From contig CAIUSO010000148.1 of the NCBI GenBank assembly GCA_903901875.1, positions 1 through 49,611 on the forward strand: 49,611 nucleotides of DNA. The letters run 5' to 3'. The notes under the pieces were generated by a model. The model was given only the letters and a program-made list of their open reading frames with translations, had not been told where the DNA came from and searched no databases. The position numbers and the translations under genes are program-made. The DNA comes from an uncultured Geobacteraceae bacterium. GTDB lineage: Bacteria > Desulfobacterota > Desulfuromonadia > Geobacterales > Pseudopelobacteraceae. Below are positions 1 through 9,501 of the stretch, piece after piece (within the stretch, counting starts at the first letter, position 1; the number at the start of each line of letters is the position of its first letter).

Positions 1-234
1 CAAATTCACTTGATTTCTGCTATTCGGTTTTCAAAGACCAGCTGTGCAACCAGACGAACAAGATAACAAAACCATTTCAATCTGTCAATACTTTTTTTCA
101 GAGGCGAAAGTTTTTTTTCGGCCGGGGAAAAAACCCTCGTTCAAAAGGGACTCGTTTTCTAACATAACTCTTTTCTTTGTGTCAAATAAAAAATCACAGG
201 AAATGAAAAAAAACGAGTCCCCTGAAAACTATCT
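1..234. other. AT-rich spacer downstream of pyk with a 12-bp inverted repeat
   Basis: No convincing gene is present. The stretch lies downstream of the minus-strand pyk gene and is rich in A and T runs. A perfect 12-bp inverted repeat (GGGACTCGTTTT at 147-158, complement at 210-221) is separated by 51 bases. Read on the minus strand, the second arm is followed by a short T run, so it could take part in ending pyk transcription, but the loop is long for an intrinsic terminator. A 64-codon plus-strand reading frame at 44-238 has low-complexity composition and no recognisable family, and is not called. Confidence 0.35.
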
Positions 235-1674
235 TTAAAATACCTCGTAAAAACCGTGTGTTCCAAGTTCATGAACTTTCATCAAATTTGTTGAACCTCG
301 GGTCTCAATGGGAATTCCCATGGTAATTACCACCTGATCACCAATGCGAAATCCGGTTGCCAGCATTTTTTTCTCCACTTCCTGTATCTGCTGATCGGTA
401 TTTTCCATAATTCCCACCTGAATACACTGTACGCCCCAGTAAATTGACAGGCGGCGATGGATTTCCGGTGAAGCGGTAAATGCAATAATAGGAGTGGTGG
501 GTCGAAATGCCGAGATAAGTGTCGCCGTTCCCCCGGAGCGGGTAAAGACCGCAATGGCCTTGGCCTTGATGGTAGCTGCGGTGCGGCACGATGATTCGGC
601 CACCGACTGGGCTATGGTCGTTACCGCCTGGGCTTCCCTTCCTCTTCCATGTAACCCGGCACTTTCCACATCACGGGCGATCCGAACCATTGTTTCGACA
701 GACTCAATGGGAAAATCCCCCGATGCAGTTTCGGCTGAGAGCATAATGGCATCCGTGCCGTCAATGATGGCATTGGCCACATCCGATGTCTCAGCCCTGG
801 TCGGGCGGGGATTGCGGATCATGGAGTCCAGCATCTGGGTCGCCGTGATAACCGGCTTGCCGGCCCTGTTGCATTCTTCGATTATCTTTTTCTGGTAGAT
901 CGGTACTTTTTCCGGTTCGATCTCAACCCCCAGATCCCCCCGTGCTACCATCACCGCATCGGTTGCCTGCAAAATCTTTTTAAAATTTTTCAACGCCTCC
1001 GGCTTTTCTATTTTGGCGACCACCGGCGTATCTTTTCCTTTCGCCGCAATGATCCGCTTGATCTCTTCAATATCCTCAGCGGTGCGCACAAAGGAAAGTG
1101 CTACGAAATCAACATCTTCATCGAGGGCGAAATCAAGGTCGATCAGATCTTTTTCCGTCAGACAGGGGGCCGACACATTTACCCCCGGCAAATTGATCCC
1201 CTTATTATTCTTGAGCAGCCCCCCTGCAACAACCTGACAGCGCACCCGCTCGCCATCAAGGGCCGTAACCTTCAGCTCCAGCAATCCATCGTCCAGCAGT
1301 ATTCGGGAACCGGGGTGTACATCATGGGGAAGGGACTTGTAGATGGTTGGAATGACGCCGTCACTTCCAAGGATATCGTCGGTGGTGATGGTAACCTCTT
1401 GCCCTTTGGTCAAGAGCATTCCCTCTCCCGCCATTTTTCCGGTGCGTATTTTCGGCCCCTGAAGATCGGCCAAAATACCGGCCTGCCGACCTATTTTCTG
1501 GGAAACCTGGCGGATTGTCTCAATCAACTCTTTCTTCTGACTGTTTTCTCCATGGGAGAAGTTGAGTCTGAAGATATCCACTCCGGCCTGCATCAGCTTC
1601 AGGATCATTGCTGGTGATGAGCTGACCGGCCCCACTGTAGCAACTATTTTCGTCTTGCGTATTGCTTTTGACAT
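235..1674 (-). CDS. pyk: Pyruvate kinase
   Basis: Transfers phosphate from phosphoenolpyruvate to ADP to make pyruvate and ATP, the last step of glycolysis, in the cytosol. The 479-residue protein has the usual bacterial length. The N-terminal substrate region reads RKTKIVATVGP then RLNFSHG. The catalytic barrel shows KIEKPEAL with the active-site lysine, MVARGDLGVE with metal and substrate ligands, and the ITATQMLDSM signature. The C-terminal 120 residues form the regulatory domain. A GAAGGA-type ribosome site precedes the ATG. It starts 27 bp after lpdA and is probably the last gene of a sucB-lpdA-pyk transcript, which puts glycolytic pyruvate formation beside TCA-cycle genes. Confidence 0.96.
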   Translation of the reverse strand: MSKAIRKTKIVATVGPVSSSPAMILKLMQAGVDIFRLNFSHGENSQKKELIETIRQVSQKIGRQAGILADLQGPKIRTGKMAGEGMLLTKGQEVTITTDDILGSDGVIPTIYKSLPHDVHPGSRILLDDGLLELKVTALDGERVRCQVVAGGLLKNNKGINLPGVNVSAPCLTEKDLIDLDFALDEDVDFVALSFVRTAEDIEEIKRIIAAKGKDTPVVAKIEKPEALKNFKKILQATDAVMVARGDLGVEIEPEKVPIYQKKIIEECNRAGKPVITATQMLDSMIRNPRPTRAETSDVANAIIDGTDAIMLSAETASGDFPIESVETMVRIARDVESAGLHGRGREAQAVTTIAQSVAESSCRTAATIKAKAIAVFTRSGGTATLISAFRPTTPIIAFTASPEIHRRLSIYWGVQCIQVGIMENTDQQIQEVEKKMLATGFRIGDQVVITMGIPIETRGSTNLMKVHELGTHGFYEVF

Positions 1675-1701
1675 TTCGGTTCCTTCTTCAGAGAGAATTG
1701 A

Positions 1702-3120
1702 CTATGCGTGTATTGCTTCCTTGTGCAGATCCAGAGCAGCTTCTCTCATGGCCTCTGACAGGGTGGGATGGGCATGGCAGGTAAGCCCGATATCACGGGC
1801 AGTTCCGGTAAAGCTCATGACGGCCACCGCCTCGGCGATAAGGTCAGAGGCCCGGGGCCCCACAATATGTACACCCAGAACCCGATCACTTTCCTGATCG
1901 GCAAGAATTTTGACAAAACCTTCACTTTCATCCATGCAGCGAGCCCGCCCAAGGGCGGCAAAATTAAAGCGGCCACTCCGATAGGCCACTCCCCCCTCCT
2001 TAAGCTGTTCCTCGCTCTGTCCCACACTGGCAGCCTCCGGCCAGGTGTAGACCACTCCGGGAATGATGTTGTATTCGACCAGGCTCTTCATGCCGGCCAT
2101 CCGCTCGACGCAGACAACCCCCTCTTCCGAAGCCTTGTGGGCCAGCATGGGGCCGGCCACCAGATCACCGATGGCGTAGATGCCCGGCACCGACGTCTGA
2201 TACTCTTCATCAATGGCAACCCGCCCGGTCTCCGTCAGACGGACTCCAACCGTCTCCAGGCCGACCCCGCCGGTCACCGGCCTCCGTCCCACGGCCACCA
2301 GCAGCTTGTCACATTCCAGCTCTTCAGTCCCATTTCCCGAATCGAACTGAACTGTCCCCCTGTCGCCATTCTTCACCAGACCGGTAATCCTGGTTCCCAA
2401 TTTGAACTGTATGCCCTGCTTCCGCAGGGATCGATACAGCTGTTCGGTAGCCTGGCGGTCCATGGTAGGGAGTAGCTGGGGTAGCATTTCGATGACCGTG
2501 ACACGGGCACCAAGCCGACGCCAGACGGAGCCCAGCTCCAGTCCGATAACTCCGCCACCAGCAACAATAAGATGTTCCGGGACCGTTATAAAGGAAAGGG
2601 CCTCGCGGGCGGAAACCACCAGTTGACCGTCAAAGGGGATTCCCGGCAATCCGGCCGCATCGCTGCCGGTTGCCAGAATTACTTTGGCCGCAGCGATGAG
2701 TGCCGTTCCCCCCGGCATTTCAACCGCTACCTGCTGTTGGCCTGCCGTGGAAGCACCTTTGAGAAGTGCCACCCCTTCATACCGTTCTATGCCGTTTTTC
2801 TTCAATAAAAACGTGATGCCGTCGGTCAGTTTTTTCACCACATCGGCTTTGCGGGACATCATTTTTGCCAGGTCAAGAGCGGGCGCATCAACCGTAATAC
2901 CATGGAGGGCAAACTTGTCACGGGCCAGGGAGAACAGCTCGCTGGAGTCCAGTAAGGCCTTGCTCGGAATGCACCCTTCATTAAGGCATACCCCGCCGGG
3001 GGTCGCCCGTTTTTCAACAATAGCAACCTTCATTCCCAGCTGGGCACCCCGTATGGCGGCAACGTACCCCCCCGGACCAGCACCGATGACAATCAGATCA
3101 AATAAGGTTTCTTCGGACAT
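1702..3120 (-). CDS. lpdA: Dihydrolipoyl dehydrogenase (E3)
   Basis: FAD flavoprotein that reoxidises dihydrolipoamide on 2-oxoacid dehydrogenase complexes and passes electrons to NAD+. The N-terminal FAD fold has GAGPGGYVAA, followed by the redox disulfide CLNEGC. A second Rossmann motif (AGGGVIGLELGSV) binds NAD. The second FAD motif is YAIGDLV and the C-terminal dimer interface carries HAHPTLSE with the active-site His-Glu pair. The start at 3120 is preferred to the in-frame start 27 bp upstream because GGGAGGGG sits 6 bases before it and the family begins just before the FAD fold. It follows sucB by 23 bp, so it most likely serves 2-oxoglutarate dehydrogenase. Confidence 0.95.
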   Translation of the reverse strand: MSEETLFDLIVIGAGPGGYVAAIRGAQLGMKVAIVEKRATPGGVCLNEGCIPSKALLDSSELFSLARDKFALHGITVDAPALDLAKMMSRKADVVKKLTDGITFLLKKNGIERYEGVALLKGASTAGQQQVAVEMPGGTALIAAAKVILATGSDAAGLPGIPFDGQLVVSAREALSFITVPEHLIVAGGGVIGLELGSVWRRLGARVTVIEMLPQLLPTMDRQATEQLYRSLRKQGIQFKLGTRITGLVKNGDRGTVQFDSGNGTEELECDKLLVAVGRRPVTGGVGLETVGVRLTETGRVAIDEEYQTSVPGIYAIGDLVAGPMLAHKASEEGVVCVERMAGMKSLVEYNIIPGVVYTWPEAASVGQSEEQLKEGGVAYRSGRFNFAALGRARCMDESEGFVKILADQESDRVLGVHIVGPRASDLIAEAVAVMSFTGTARDIGLTCHAHPTLSEAMREAALDLHKEAIHA

Positions 3121-3143
3121 GTAACCCCTCCCGCGGCAGACTG

Positions 3144-4349
3144 TCACCCCTCAAGGAGCAACTCTTCCGGATTTTCAATATACTCTTTCACTTTTTTCAG
3201 AAACCCGACCGCCTCACGGCCATCAATAATTCGATGATCATAGGAAAGGGCCAGGTACATCATGGGCCGGATGACTATCTGGCCATCCTGCACCACGGCA
3301 CGATCCTGAATGGCATGCATCCCCAGCACCGCACTCTGGGGTGGATTCAGAATCGGCGTCGACAACATAGAGCCATAGACACCGCCGTTACTGATGGTAA
3401 AAGTCCCCCCCTCCAGATCGGAAATGGCAAGGCGATTACTCTTTATTTTCTCGGAGAAACCGGCAATTGCCTTGTCAATTTCAAAGAGTTTGAGATGGTC
3501 GGCATCGCGCAGTATGGGCACAATAAGCCCCTTTTCGCTACCTATGGCCACCCCGATATCGTAATAGTGATGAGAGACGATGTCATCACCATCAATACTG
3601 GCATTGACCAGGGGAAACTCCTTCAGTGCCTCGATACATGCCTTGACAAAGAAAGGCATCAGGCCCAGTGGTGCTCCGTGACGTTGCAGAAAATGTTCCC
3701 GGTAGGTACTGCGCAGGGACTTGATCCGGGAAAGGTCCGCATCATTAAAGGTTGTCAGCATGGCGGTCTGCTGGCGGGCAGCCAGCAGACGCTCCGATAT
3801 CCGCTTCCGCAGCGGCGTCATGGGGTGCCGTTCATCCCGGCTTGAGGTGTATATCGGCGGATCTTCCGTCCGTACTGACGGAGCAGTTGCCGCGATAGTG
3901 GCAGTGGTCGGTGGAAGCGGGGCATTTTTCGCCTTTTCCCCCTTAAGGCGCAACAGGTCATCGGGGGTAATTCGTCCCTCCCTGCCGCTGCCGGTCACTT
4001 CCTGGGGTGTAATTCCCTGCTCACGCATTTCACGACGGACCGACGGAGAGGTGGGGGGAACCGCCCCCTGTTCGCCCTTATCCGCTGCTGGTACAACGGA
4101 TGGCGTGGCTGCCACCGTCACGGACTCATCGATGGCACCGATAACCGTCCCCACCGCAAGGGTTGTTCCTTCAACGGCGGTGATGGTGAGGACACCGGCT
4201 GCGTCGGCGTTCAGATCGAGGGTAATCTTATCGGTTTCTATCTCGCACAGCGGCTCGTCCCGCGTGACAACATCACCGCTTTTTTTGAACCATTTAGCCA
4301 GCAATGCCTCGCGTACCGACTCGCCCACTTCAGGAATCTTGATGTCCAT
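3144..4349 (-). CDS. sucB: 2-oxoglutarate dehydrogenase E2, dihydrolipoyl succinyltransferase
   Basis: Core of the 2-oxoglutarate dehydrogenase complex; moves the succinyl group from lipoamide to CoA. The 401 residues contain an N-terminal lipoyl domain with the lysine in [11 protein letters not shown] (a SucB-like variant), an alanine/proline/threonine linker, a peripheral subunit-binding domain ([12 protein letters not shown]...[10 protein letters not shown]) and the catalytic domain ending in [12 protein letters not shown] with the HxxxDG motif. The start at 4349 is chosen because GGAG lies 5 bases upstream and the protein then begins directly with [11 protein letters not shown]; an 18-residue upstream extension is unlikely. 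lpdA follows. The E1 gene (sucA) is not upstream, where nifS sits instead. Confidence 0.95.
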   Translation of the reverse strand: MDIKIPEVGESVREALLAKWFKKSGDVVTRDEPLCEIETDKITLDLNADAAGVLTITAVEGTTLAVGTVIGAIDESVTVAATPSVVPAADKGEQGAVPPTSPSVRREMREQGITPQEVTGSGREGRITPDDLLRLKGEKAKNAPLPPTTATIAATAPSVRTEDPPIYTSSRDERHPMTPLRKRISERLLAARQQTAMLTTFNDADLSRIKSLRSTYREHFLQRHGAPLGLMPFFVKACIEALKEFPLVNASIDGDDIVSHHYYDIGVAIGSEKGLIVPILRDADHLKLFEIDKAIAGFSEKIKSNRLAISDLEGGTFTISNGGVYGSMLSTPILNPPQSAVLGMHAIQDRAVVQDGQIVIRPMMYLALSYDHRIIDGREAVGFLKKVKEYIENPEELLLEG

Positions 4350-4390
4350 AGTCACTCCACAGGAAAAATAGTGGTAATACACAATACACA

Positions 4391-4420
4391 AAAGGGCGAT
4401 CAACAGAGTGATCGCCCTTT
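4391..4420 (-). terminator. Hairpin terminator between nifS and sucB
   Basis: A perfect 12-bp stem (AAAGGGCGATCA at 4391-4402, TGATCGCCCTTT at 4409-4420) with a 6-base loop lies 20 bp after the nifS stop codon. On the minus strand it runs into TTTTGTGTATTG, a moderate T-rich tail. It probably separates the pgm-nifU-nifS transcript from sucB-lpdA-pyk, which would then need its own promoter in the 40 bp before sucB. Confidence 0.7.
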
Positions 4421-4440
4421 CACGTCAAACAGTACAGAGG

Positions 4441-5616
4441 TTATGCTATCCCTTTGAGATGCTCCCTGCCAAAGGGTGACATCTGCCGGAGCCGGGCGAT
4501 AATCGGCGGCATTTCACGGATAACCGTATCAATTTCAGCATCGGTGGTATAGCGGGATAGTGAAAAGCGGATGGAACCATGGGCGCAGGTAAAGGGAACC
4601 CCCATGGCGCGAAGTACGTGGGACGGTTCCAGGGAACCGGACGTACAGGCACTTCCTGACGAGGCGCAGATACCAAACTCGGAGAGTAACAGCAGAATAG
4701 CTTCTCCCTCGACAAATTCAAAGGCGATGGAGGTGGTGTTCGGCAACCGCTCTGCACCGCCGCCATTGATTCTGGCATGGGGAATAGCCGTCATCAGAGC
4801 GTCCTGAAGACGGTCACGCATCGCCTTGACCACGGTATTCTCGGCCTCCATATGTTCACCGGCGAGTTGACACGCCTTGCCAAGGGCGATGATTGCGGCA
4901 GCATTCTCGGTGCCTGCCCGGCGACTCTTTTCCTGATGCCCCCCCACCAGAAAAGGACGAAAAGGTGTACCACGACGCACATAGAGTACGCCGATACCCT
5001 TGGGGGCATGGAGTTTGTGCCCCGAGAGGGAGAGCATGTCAATACGCGAAGCCGCCATATTAATCGGAATTTTACCGATGGCCTGCACGGCATCACTATG
5101 GAAGAGTGCCCCTTTTGCCTGTGCGATGGCGGCAGCCTCCTCCACCGGGAAAATGACTCCGGTTTCGTTATTGGCCCACATCAGTGACACAATGGCCGTA
5201 TCAGTATCGACGGCTGCTTTCAATTCTTCCAGATCCAGACGACCGGCACCATCAACGCCGATCTCCGTTACCCGGTAGCCTTTCTGACGCAGATTACGGC
5301 ATTGGGTCAGAACGGCAGGATGCTCGACACGACTGGTAATGACATGGCGGCGATCCGGGAACACTTCCAAAGCCGAACGGATTGCCGAGTTGTCGCTTTC
5401 GGTACCGCAGGCGGTAAAAATAATTTCATCGGGAGAAGCACCCAGTAGCTCGGCGACCCGGACACGTGCATCGTTCACTTTGCTCTGCACCTGCCCCCCG
5501 AAGAAATGCATGGAACTGGGGTTGCCGTACAGCTCGCAAAAATAGGGACGCATCTCCTCAAAGACCGCTTCATCGACCTTGGTGGTAGCATTATTGTCCA
5601 GATAGATTTCTTTCAT
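4441..5616 (-). CDS. nifS: Cysteine desulfurase NifS
   Basis: PLP enzyme that removes sulfur from cysteine as an enzyme-bound persulfide for Fe-S cluster assembly. The 391-residue protein begins with the class-V aminotransferase signature YLDNNATTKV. The PLP lysine is in LSGHKLHAPKG and the persulfide cysteine in SGSACTSG. It overlaps the nifU stop codon by 4 bp (ATGA) and has a strong GAGGAGG site, so the two are translated together. No nitrogenase genes are nearby. In Geobacter-type bacteria NifS/NifU commonly act as general Fe-S assembly proteins, which suits this Fe-S-rich neighbourhood. Confidence 0.94.
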   Translation of the reverse strand: MKEIYLDNNATTKVDEAVFEEMRPYFCELYGNPSSMHFFGGQVQSKVNDARVRVAELLGASPDEIIFTACGTESDNSAIRSALEVFPDRRHVITSRVEHPAVLTQCRNLRQKGYRVTEIGVDGAGRLDLEELKAAVDTDTAIVSLMWANNETGVIFPVEEAAAIAQAKGALFHSDAVQAIGKIPINMAASRIDMLSLSGHKLHAPKGIGVLYVRRGTPFRPFLVGGHQEKSRRAGTENAAAIIALGKACQLAGEHMEAENTVVKAMRDRLQDALMTAIPHARINGGGAERLPNTTSIAFEFVEGEAILLLLSEFGICASSGSACTSGSLEPSHVLRAMGVPFTCAHGSIRFSLSRYTTDAEIDTVIREMPPIIARLRQMSPFGREHLKGIA

Positions 5617-6485
5617 TGAGAAACCTCCTCAACCACAATATCCTCGGCTACCAGGTCGCGCAACTTGGCTTCAACCATCCGCGCAGTATTGCCCGACGAA
5701 GCGCAACCGGCGCACGCCTTACGGAACGCCACCTGCACCCGGGCTCCATCGATATCAATCAGTTCAAGGTCTCCCCCATCGGCCCAGAGCAGCGGGCGGA
5801 TATCCCGTTCCAGCACTTCCTGAATCAGCTGCATTTTTTTCATGTTGGAAAGTTTTTCAGGACGTACCCGTGGCTTTGCGGACGCCTCACCAAGTACCTG
5901 AGCAATAAGCTCCTTGATTTTCGGGATGCAGCCACCACAGGCCCCCCCCGCCTTGGTGAAATTTGTCACCTGTTCGGCGGTGGTCAAACTGTTGGTTTCA
6001 ATAACCTTCTTCAGGAATGCATCGGTAATGCCGAAACATTTGCATACCAGCTCCCCTTCGTAATCCGGATAGGCGGGACCATGATCATGTTCACTGTCGT
6101 GGTCCGGAATTTCCATACCCCGATATTTGAAAATAGCAACCTCAAGGGCCTCCTGCCCCATCACCGAGCAGTGCATCTTCTCTTCGGGCAACCCCCCGAG
6201 AAAATCAGCAATATCCTGATTACTGACCGCCAGGGCCTCATCCAGGGTTTTCCCCTTGACCATCTCAGTCAATGCCGAAGATGAAGCGATGGCACTGGCA
6301 CAGCCAAAGGTCTGGAATTTGGCGTCAATGATCTTATCCTTGTTTTCATCCAGTTTTAAATAGAGCTTCAGTGCATCTCCACAGGCAAGGCTGCCGACTT
6401 CGCCAACTGCATCGGCATCCGGAATATCCCCCACATTACGGGGGTTAAGAAAATGATCCTTCACGATTGGTGTATAATCCCACAT
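5613..6485 (-). CDS. nifU: Fe-S cluster scaffold NifU
   Basis: Scaffold on which Fe-S clusters are built from NifS-derived sulfur. All three NifU modules are visible in 290 residues: an IscU-like domain (about 1-125) with cysteines in GSLACGD, TFGCAS and MHCSVMG; a central BFD-like [2Fe-2S] domain (about 145-195) with CKCFG and GGACGGC; and a C-terminal Nfu domain (about 215-290) with the CAGC pair. The ribosome site AAGGAG is well placed. It follows pgm by 25 bp and overlaps nifS by 4 bp. The full three-domain layout separates it from short IscU. Confidence 0.95.
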   Translation of the reverse strand: MWDYTPIVKDHFLNPRNVGDIPDADAVGEVGSLACGDALKLYLKLDENKDKIIDAKFQTFGCASAIASSSALTEMVKGKTLDEALAVSNQDIADFLGGLPEEKMHCSVMGQEALEVAIFKYRGMEIPDHDSEHDHGPAYPDYEGELVCKCFGITDAFLKKVIETNSLTTAEQVTNFTKAGGACGGCIPKIKELIAQVLGEASAKPRVRPEKLSNMKKMQLIQEVLERDIRPLLWADGGDLELIDIDGARVQVAFRKACAGCASSGNTARMVEAKLRDLVAEDIVVEEVSQ

Positions 6486-6510
6486 AGTATAACTCCTTGG
6501 TTCATTTTAA

Positions 6511-7929
6511 TTATCCGAGAATAAATTCCCGACCGGCAGCCATTACTTCGGCAAGACGGCCGTCGTTGTCAGCCTCGCCGTACAGACGCACCACCGGCTC
6601 GGTGCCTGACTTCCTGAACAGCATCCAACTGCCATCTTCCAGGAGCAGTTTGGTACCATCAACTTTTATGATATCGGCAACCTTGGACCCGGCTACGGAA
6701 GAGGGAAGAGAGGTGATCTTCCCGGCATAGGCCAGTTCCAGTTCCGGTGACAGCTTCAAATTGTCACGGCGGGTGATATACCGCCCCACTTCCCCGTACA
6801 ACCGGTCGAGGAGTTCGCGGATGGTTTTCCCTTCGCGGGCCACCATCTCAGCCACCAGGAAACAGGCAAGGATGCCGTCTTTCTCCGGCACATGCCCCCT
6901 GATGGTGAGCCCCGCACTCTCTTCGCCACCGATAACCAGCTTGTTCTGGCCGATCAGTTCCCCGATGTACTTGAAGCCGACCGGCGTTTCGTACACCGGA
7001 ACCCCATGTTTCTTTGCCACGGCATCGATCAGGTGTGAGGTGGCCACGCTTCGAGCTACCCCCCCCTCAAGTTTGCGGAATTTGATCAGATAATCCAGCA
7101 ACAGAGCAATGATATAATTTGGCTCGATATAGGTGCCATCCGCATCAAGGATTCCGAAACGGTCGGCATCACCGTCGGTGGCGAGACCAAGCTTGATATC
7201 ATCATTTTGTTTTACCAGTGAGATGAAATCAGGAATATGGGCCTCGGACGGCTCCGGTGGATGACCGCCGAAATAGGGGTCAGGGCGGTCATTAATCATG
7301 GTGTAGGAAAAACCCCGTGCCCGTAGCGGCTCGTCAAGATAGCCGCGACCGGTGCCATAGAGCGGATTGAGGGCTATGCGGCCAAGGGAGCCGATTGCGT
7401 CAAAATCAACTTTTTCCTCCAGTGCTTTCAGATATGCTTCACGGGGATTGATTGTTTCGGCAAGCCCCTGAGCAGCGGCAGCTTCCAGTGACAGCTCCGT
7501 ATAGCACCCGGTGCCAACGGTGGCATTGGCACGCCGCTCGATCTCACCGGTGGTTTCCGGCAGTGCCGGCCCTCCCGACGAGGGGGAAAACTTGACGCCG
7601 TTATATTCCGGCGGGTTATGGCTGGCGGTGAAATTAATCCCACCGGCCGCTCCCCGGCGGAGAATTTCAAACGAGATAACCGGTGTGGGGGTGTCCCGCT
7701 CACAGACAAAAGCCTTGATACCGGCACCGGCCAGCACCCGTGCCGAAGCTTCCACAAAGCGTTGCCCCATGAATCTGGTATCACAGCCGATCACCACCCC
7801 TTTATCCTGCTCACCGGACGCCTTTATGGTGTCGGCAATGGCCTGAACAACGACCTTTACATTTTCAAAGGTGAAATCCTCACAGAGGATTCCCCGCCAA
7901 CCGGATGTTCCGAACGTAATCTTTGCCAT
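6511..7929 (-). CDS. Phosphoglucomutase/phosphomannomutase family protein
   Basis: Alpha-D-phosphohexomutase that interconverts hexose 1- and 6-phosphates through a phosphoserine. The catalytic serine is in FTASHNPPEYNG, the magnesium loop is DGDADR, the sugar-binding loop is GGEESAG and the phosphate-binding tail is FRKSGTEPVVR. Length (472 residues) and motif order are normal. The start at 7929 has AAGGAG 7 bases upstream and gives an N-terminus (MAKITFGTSGWRG) typical of the family; an 8-residue longer form is less likely. Whether glucose or mannose phosphate is preferred cannot be read from the sequence. It is the first gene of the likely pgm-nifU-nifS transcript. Confidence 0.93.
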   Translation of the reverse strand: MAKITFGTSGWRGILCEDFTFENVKVVVQAIADTIKASGEQDKGVVIGCDTRFMGQRFVEASARVLAGAGIKAFVCERDTPTPVISFEILRRGAAGGINFTASHNPPEYNGVKFSPSSGGPALPETTGEIERRANATVGTGCYTELSLEAAAAQGLAETINPREAYLKALEEKVDFDAIGSLGRIALNPLYGTGRGYLDEPLRARGFSYTMINDRPDPYFGGHPPEPSEAHIPDFISLVKQNDDIKLGLATDGDADRFGILDADGTYIEPNYIIALLLDYLIKFRKLEGGVARSVATSHLIDAVAKKHGVPVYETPVGFKYIGELIGQNKLVIGGEESAGLTIRGHVPEKDGILACFLVAEMVAREGKTIRELLDRLYGEVGRYITRRDNLKLSPELELAYAGKITSLPSSVAGSKVADIIKVDGTKLLLEDGSWMLFRKSGTEPVVRLYGEADNDGRLAEVMAAGREFILG

Positions 7930-8124
7930 TTCGCCGCTCCTTGTGCCGATCATACCGCCGAGATACTGACGGTGTGAGTCGCTGATTGATAAAAAACGTA
8001 TACTGCCGCCACCGATTTCATCGGCTGGTCCACCGCCGTATCCACGCTAAAACCATATGGAAATTCAGGCATTGCTAATAGGACAGCTTTTGTCGTGTTA
8101 GAATAATATACCTGAATCCAAGAT

Positions 8125-8140
8125 GCAATCAAAATGACAT
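8125..8140. repeat. Solo copy of a 16-bp repeat half-site
   Basis: The 16 bases at 8125-8140 (GCAATCAAAATGACAT) match 15 of 16 bases of the left terminal repeat of the element at 10769-10887. They lie in the spacer between the hydrolase stop and pgm. No partner arm is visible nearby, so this may be a decayed copy of the same small element, or chance. Confidence 0.35.
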
Positions 8141-8166
8141 CCATAAAGATAAATGGAGAAACAAAA

Positions 8167-9501
8167 TCAGCGAGAACCGGTCACGTCGCAGGAACTGTCG
8201 ACAAAGCAGATAATGGTTTTTTCCAGCCTTTCGTAATCCGGATTGAAGGTCCCCCGTCGCCAGAAATCATACCCAAGGGCCTGCTTATCCTCGGCGGTGC
8301 CGATGTTCTCACCAAATACGGAGCGGGGAGACCCCTTCTGGCAGTTGGCAAAATCCTCGGGATTGCCTTTCCCCTCATAGGACTTGCAGTTGCGATAGCG
8401 GCCGTGTGCCCCGTAATGCCGATCATCGGGGCTGACCGGGAGTGCCGTATGGGACATATTGGCGGTTCGATACGGGACATCCCCGTACGGCTGTCCGCGG
8501 TCAGACAATTCGACGGTTACAATACCGTCGCAGACCGGTGCCCCACGATCCTCGGTAAAACGGGAGCGGTACCAGATCAGTGTGCGCCGCTTACTTGTCA
8601 GGGAATTACAGAAAAAGCTGCGAGCCATCGGGGCGTCTATGGTCCCGTCATCGGCACTGACTGCCATCAGCACCGGGATATCCAGTCCGATAGTTCCCTT
8701 CTCCAACCCGCTGACCAAACGGTAAAATTCTGCTGCCGTGTGATAAGAAAAGGATTCATAGCGGGCGGCATCCCGTTCCCCGTACCTGCTCTCCCAGTCG
8801 GCCAGCAGGCTGAGAGTTCCCGCAAAGCGGATTAGCCGGCTTTTGGCCTTCACCGCCGGTGACAGCAGCACGAGTCCCTTTATTTTGTCAGGAGTCCTCG
8901 TATCCTTCACCTGCCGCAGTGCCAGTGCCGAACCGGCGGAAAACCCGACCAGATAAAGTTCCCTGATTCGATCATCCTTCTCGAAACTTCTCACACCGTA
9001 ATCGGTGATACGAATCCACTCTTCATGGCCGCTGTTCAGCATATCACCCGGCACGGTACCATGGCCGGGGAGTAAAACCGCCCTGATAACGGCACAGGGA
9101 TAGGCCCGGTGCAATGAATCAGCAATGCTCCGCATCAGATAGGGGGAATCCCCCAGGCCATGGATCAGCAGAAATCCCTTCCCTCCCCCCTGGGATCTCT
9201 CGGTGCAAACGTCACTCTCCTGCTCCGGAATCTGGAATGGTGCCCGCATGAGGGCGACGTCCCGACTGCTGTAATCACCCAGAAACGGGCTTTTTCCAGA
9301 CGAATAACTGACCGTTTCCAGCACTTCACGGATACGGTTCCGACTGTCACGGACATACTGGACAAAATCTGCATCGGGCGGGGCGGGGATGGACAGAGCT
9401 CTACCGCTCGGCTGAAACAGCCCCCCGGAAGTACCACACCCCCCGCAGAGGATTGAAATGGATAGCAACAAACAGAGTAGACAGACGGTGTGATGATGCA
9501 T
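8167..9501 (-). CDS. Secreted or lipid-anchored alpha/beta hydrolase
   Basis: An alpha/beta-hydrolase fold protein, probably a carboxylesterase or lipase; the substrate is unknown. After a hydrophobic leader (LCLLLSISILCGGCG) the cysteines could allow lipid attachment, although the lipobox is not ideal. The oxyanion region is LLIHGLGDSP, the nucleophile elbow is GFSAGS, the acid is likely in AVSADDGTID, and a histidine in MSHTALP near residue 380 completes a plausible triad. The start at 9501 is preferred to one 78 bp upstream because it places the signal peptide at the N-terminus and has GAGGT just before it. It is a single gene between repeat-bearing spacers. Confidence 0.8.
   Translation of the reverse strand: MHHHTVCLLCLLLSISILCGGCGTSGGLFQPSGRALSIPAPPDADFVQYVRDSRNRIREVLETVSYSSGKSPFLGDYSSRDVALMRAPFQIPEQESDVCTERSQGGGKGFLLIHGLGDSPYLMRSIADSLHRAYPCAVIRAVLLPGHGTVPGDMLNSGHEEWIRITDYGVRSFEKDDRIRELYLVGFSAGSALALRQVKDTRTPDKIKGLVLLSPAVKAKSRLIRFAGTLSLLADWESRYGERDAARYESFSYHTAAEFYRLVSGLEKGTIGLDIPVLMAVSADDGTIDAPMARSFFCNSLTSKRRTLIWYRSRFTEDRGAPVCDGIVTVELSDRGQPYGDVPYRTANMSHTALPVSPDDRHYGAHGRYRNCKSYEGKGNPEDFANCQKGSPRSVFGENIGTAEDKQALGYDFWRRGTFNPDYERLEKTIICFVDSSCDVTGSR

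Noticed and set aside
12-25. A 14-base match between the window start and the sfsA promoter region (9986-9999)
   Set aside because: Matches of this length are expected a few times by chance in a 50-kb window; there is no other similarity around them.
44-238. 64-codon plus-strand reading frame before pyk
   Set aside because: Low-complexity composition, no ribosome site, no recognisable family; it lies across the end of pyk.
4441-6485. nifS and nifU as sign of a nitrogen-fixation cluster
   Set aside because: No nitrogenase or cofactor genes are nearby; these proteins serve general Fe-S assembly in related bacteria.
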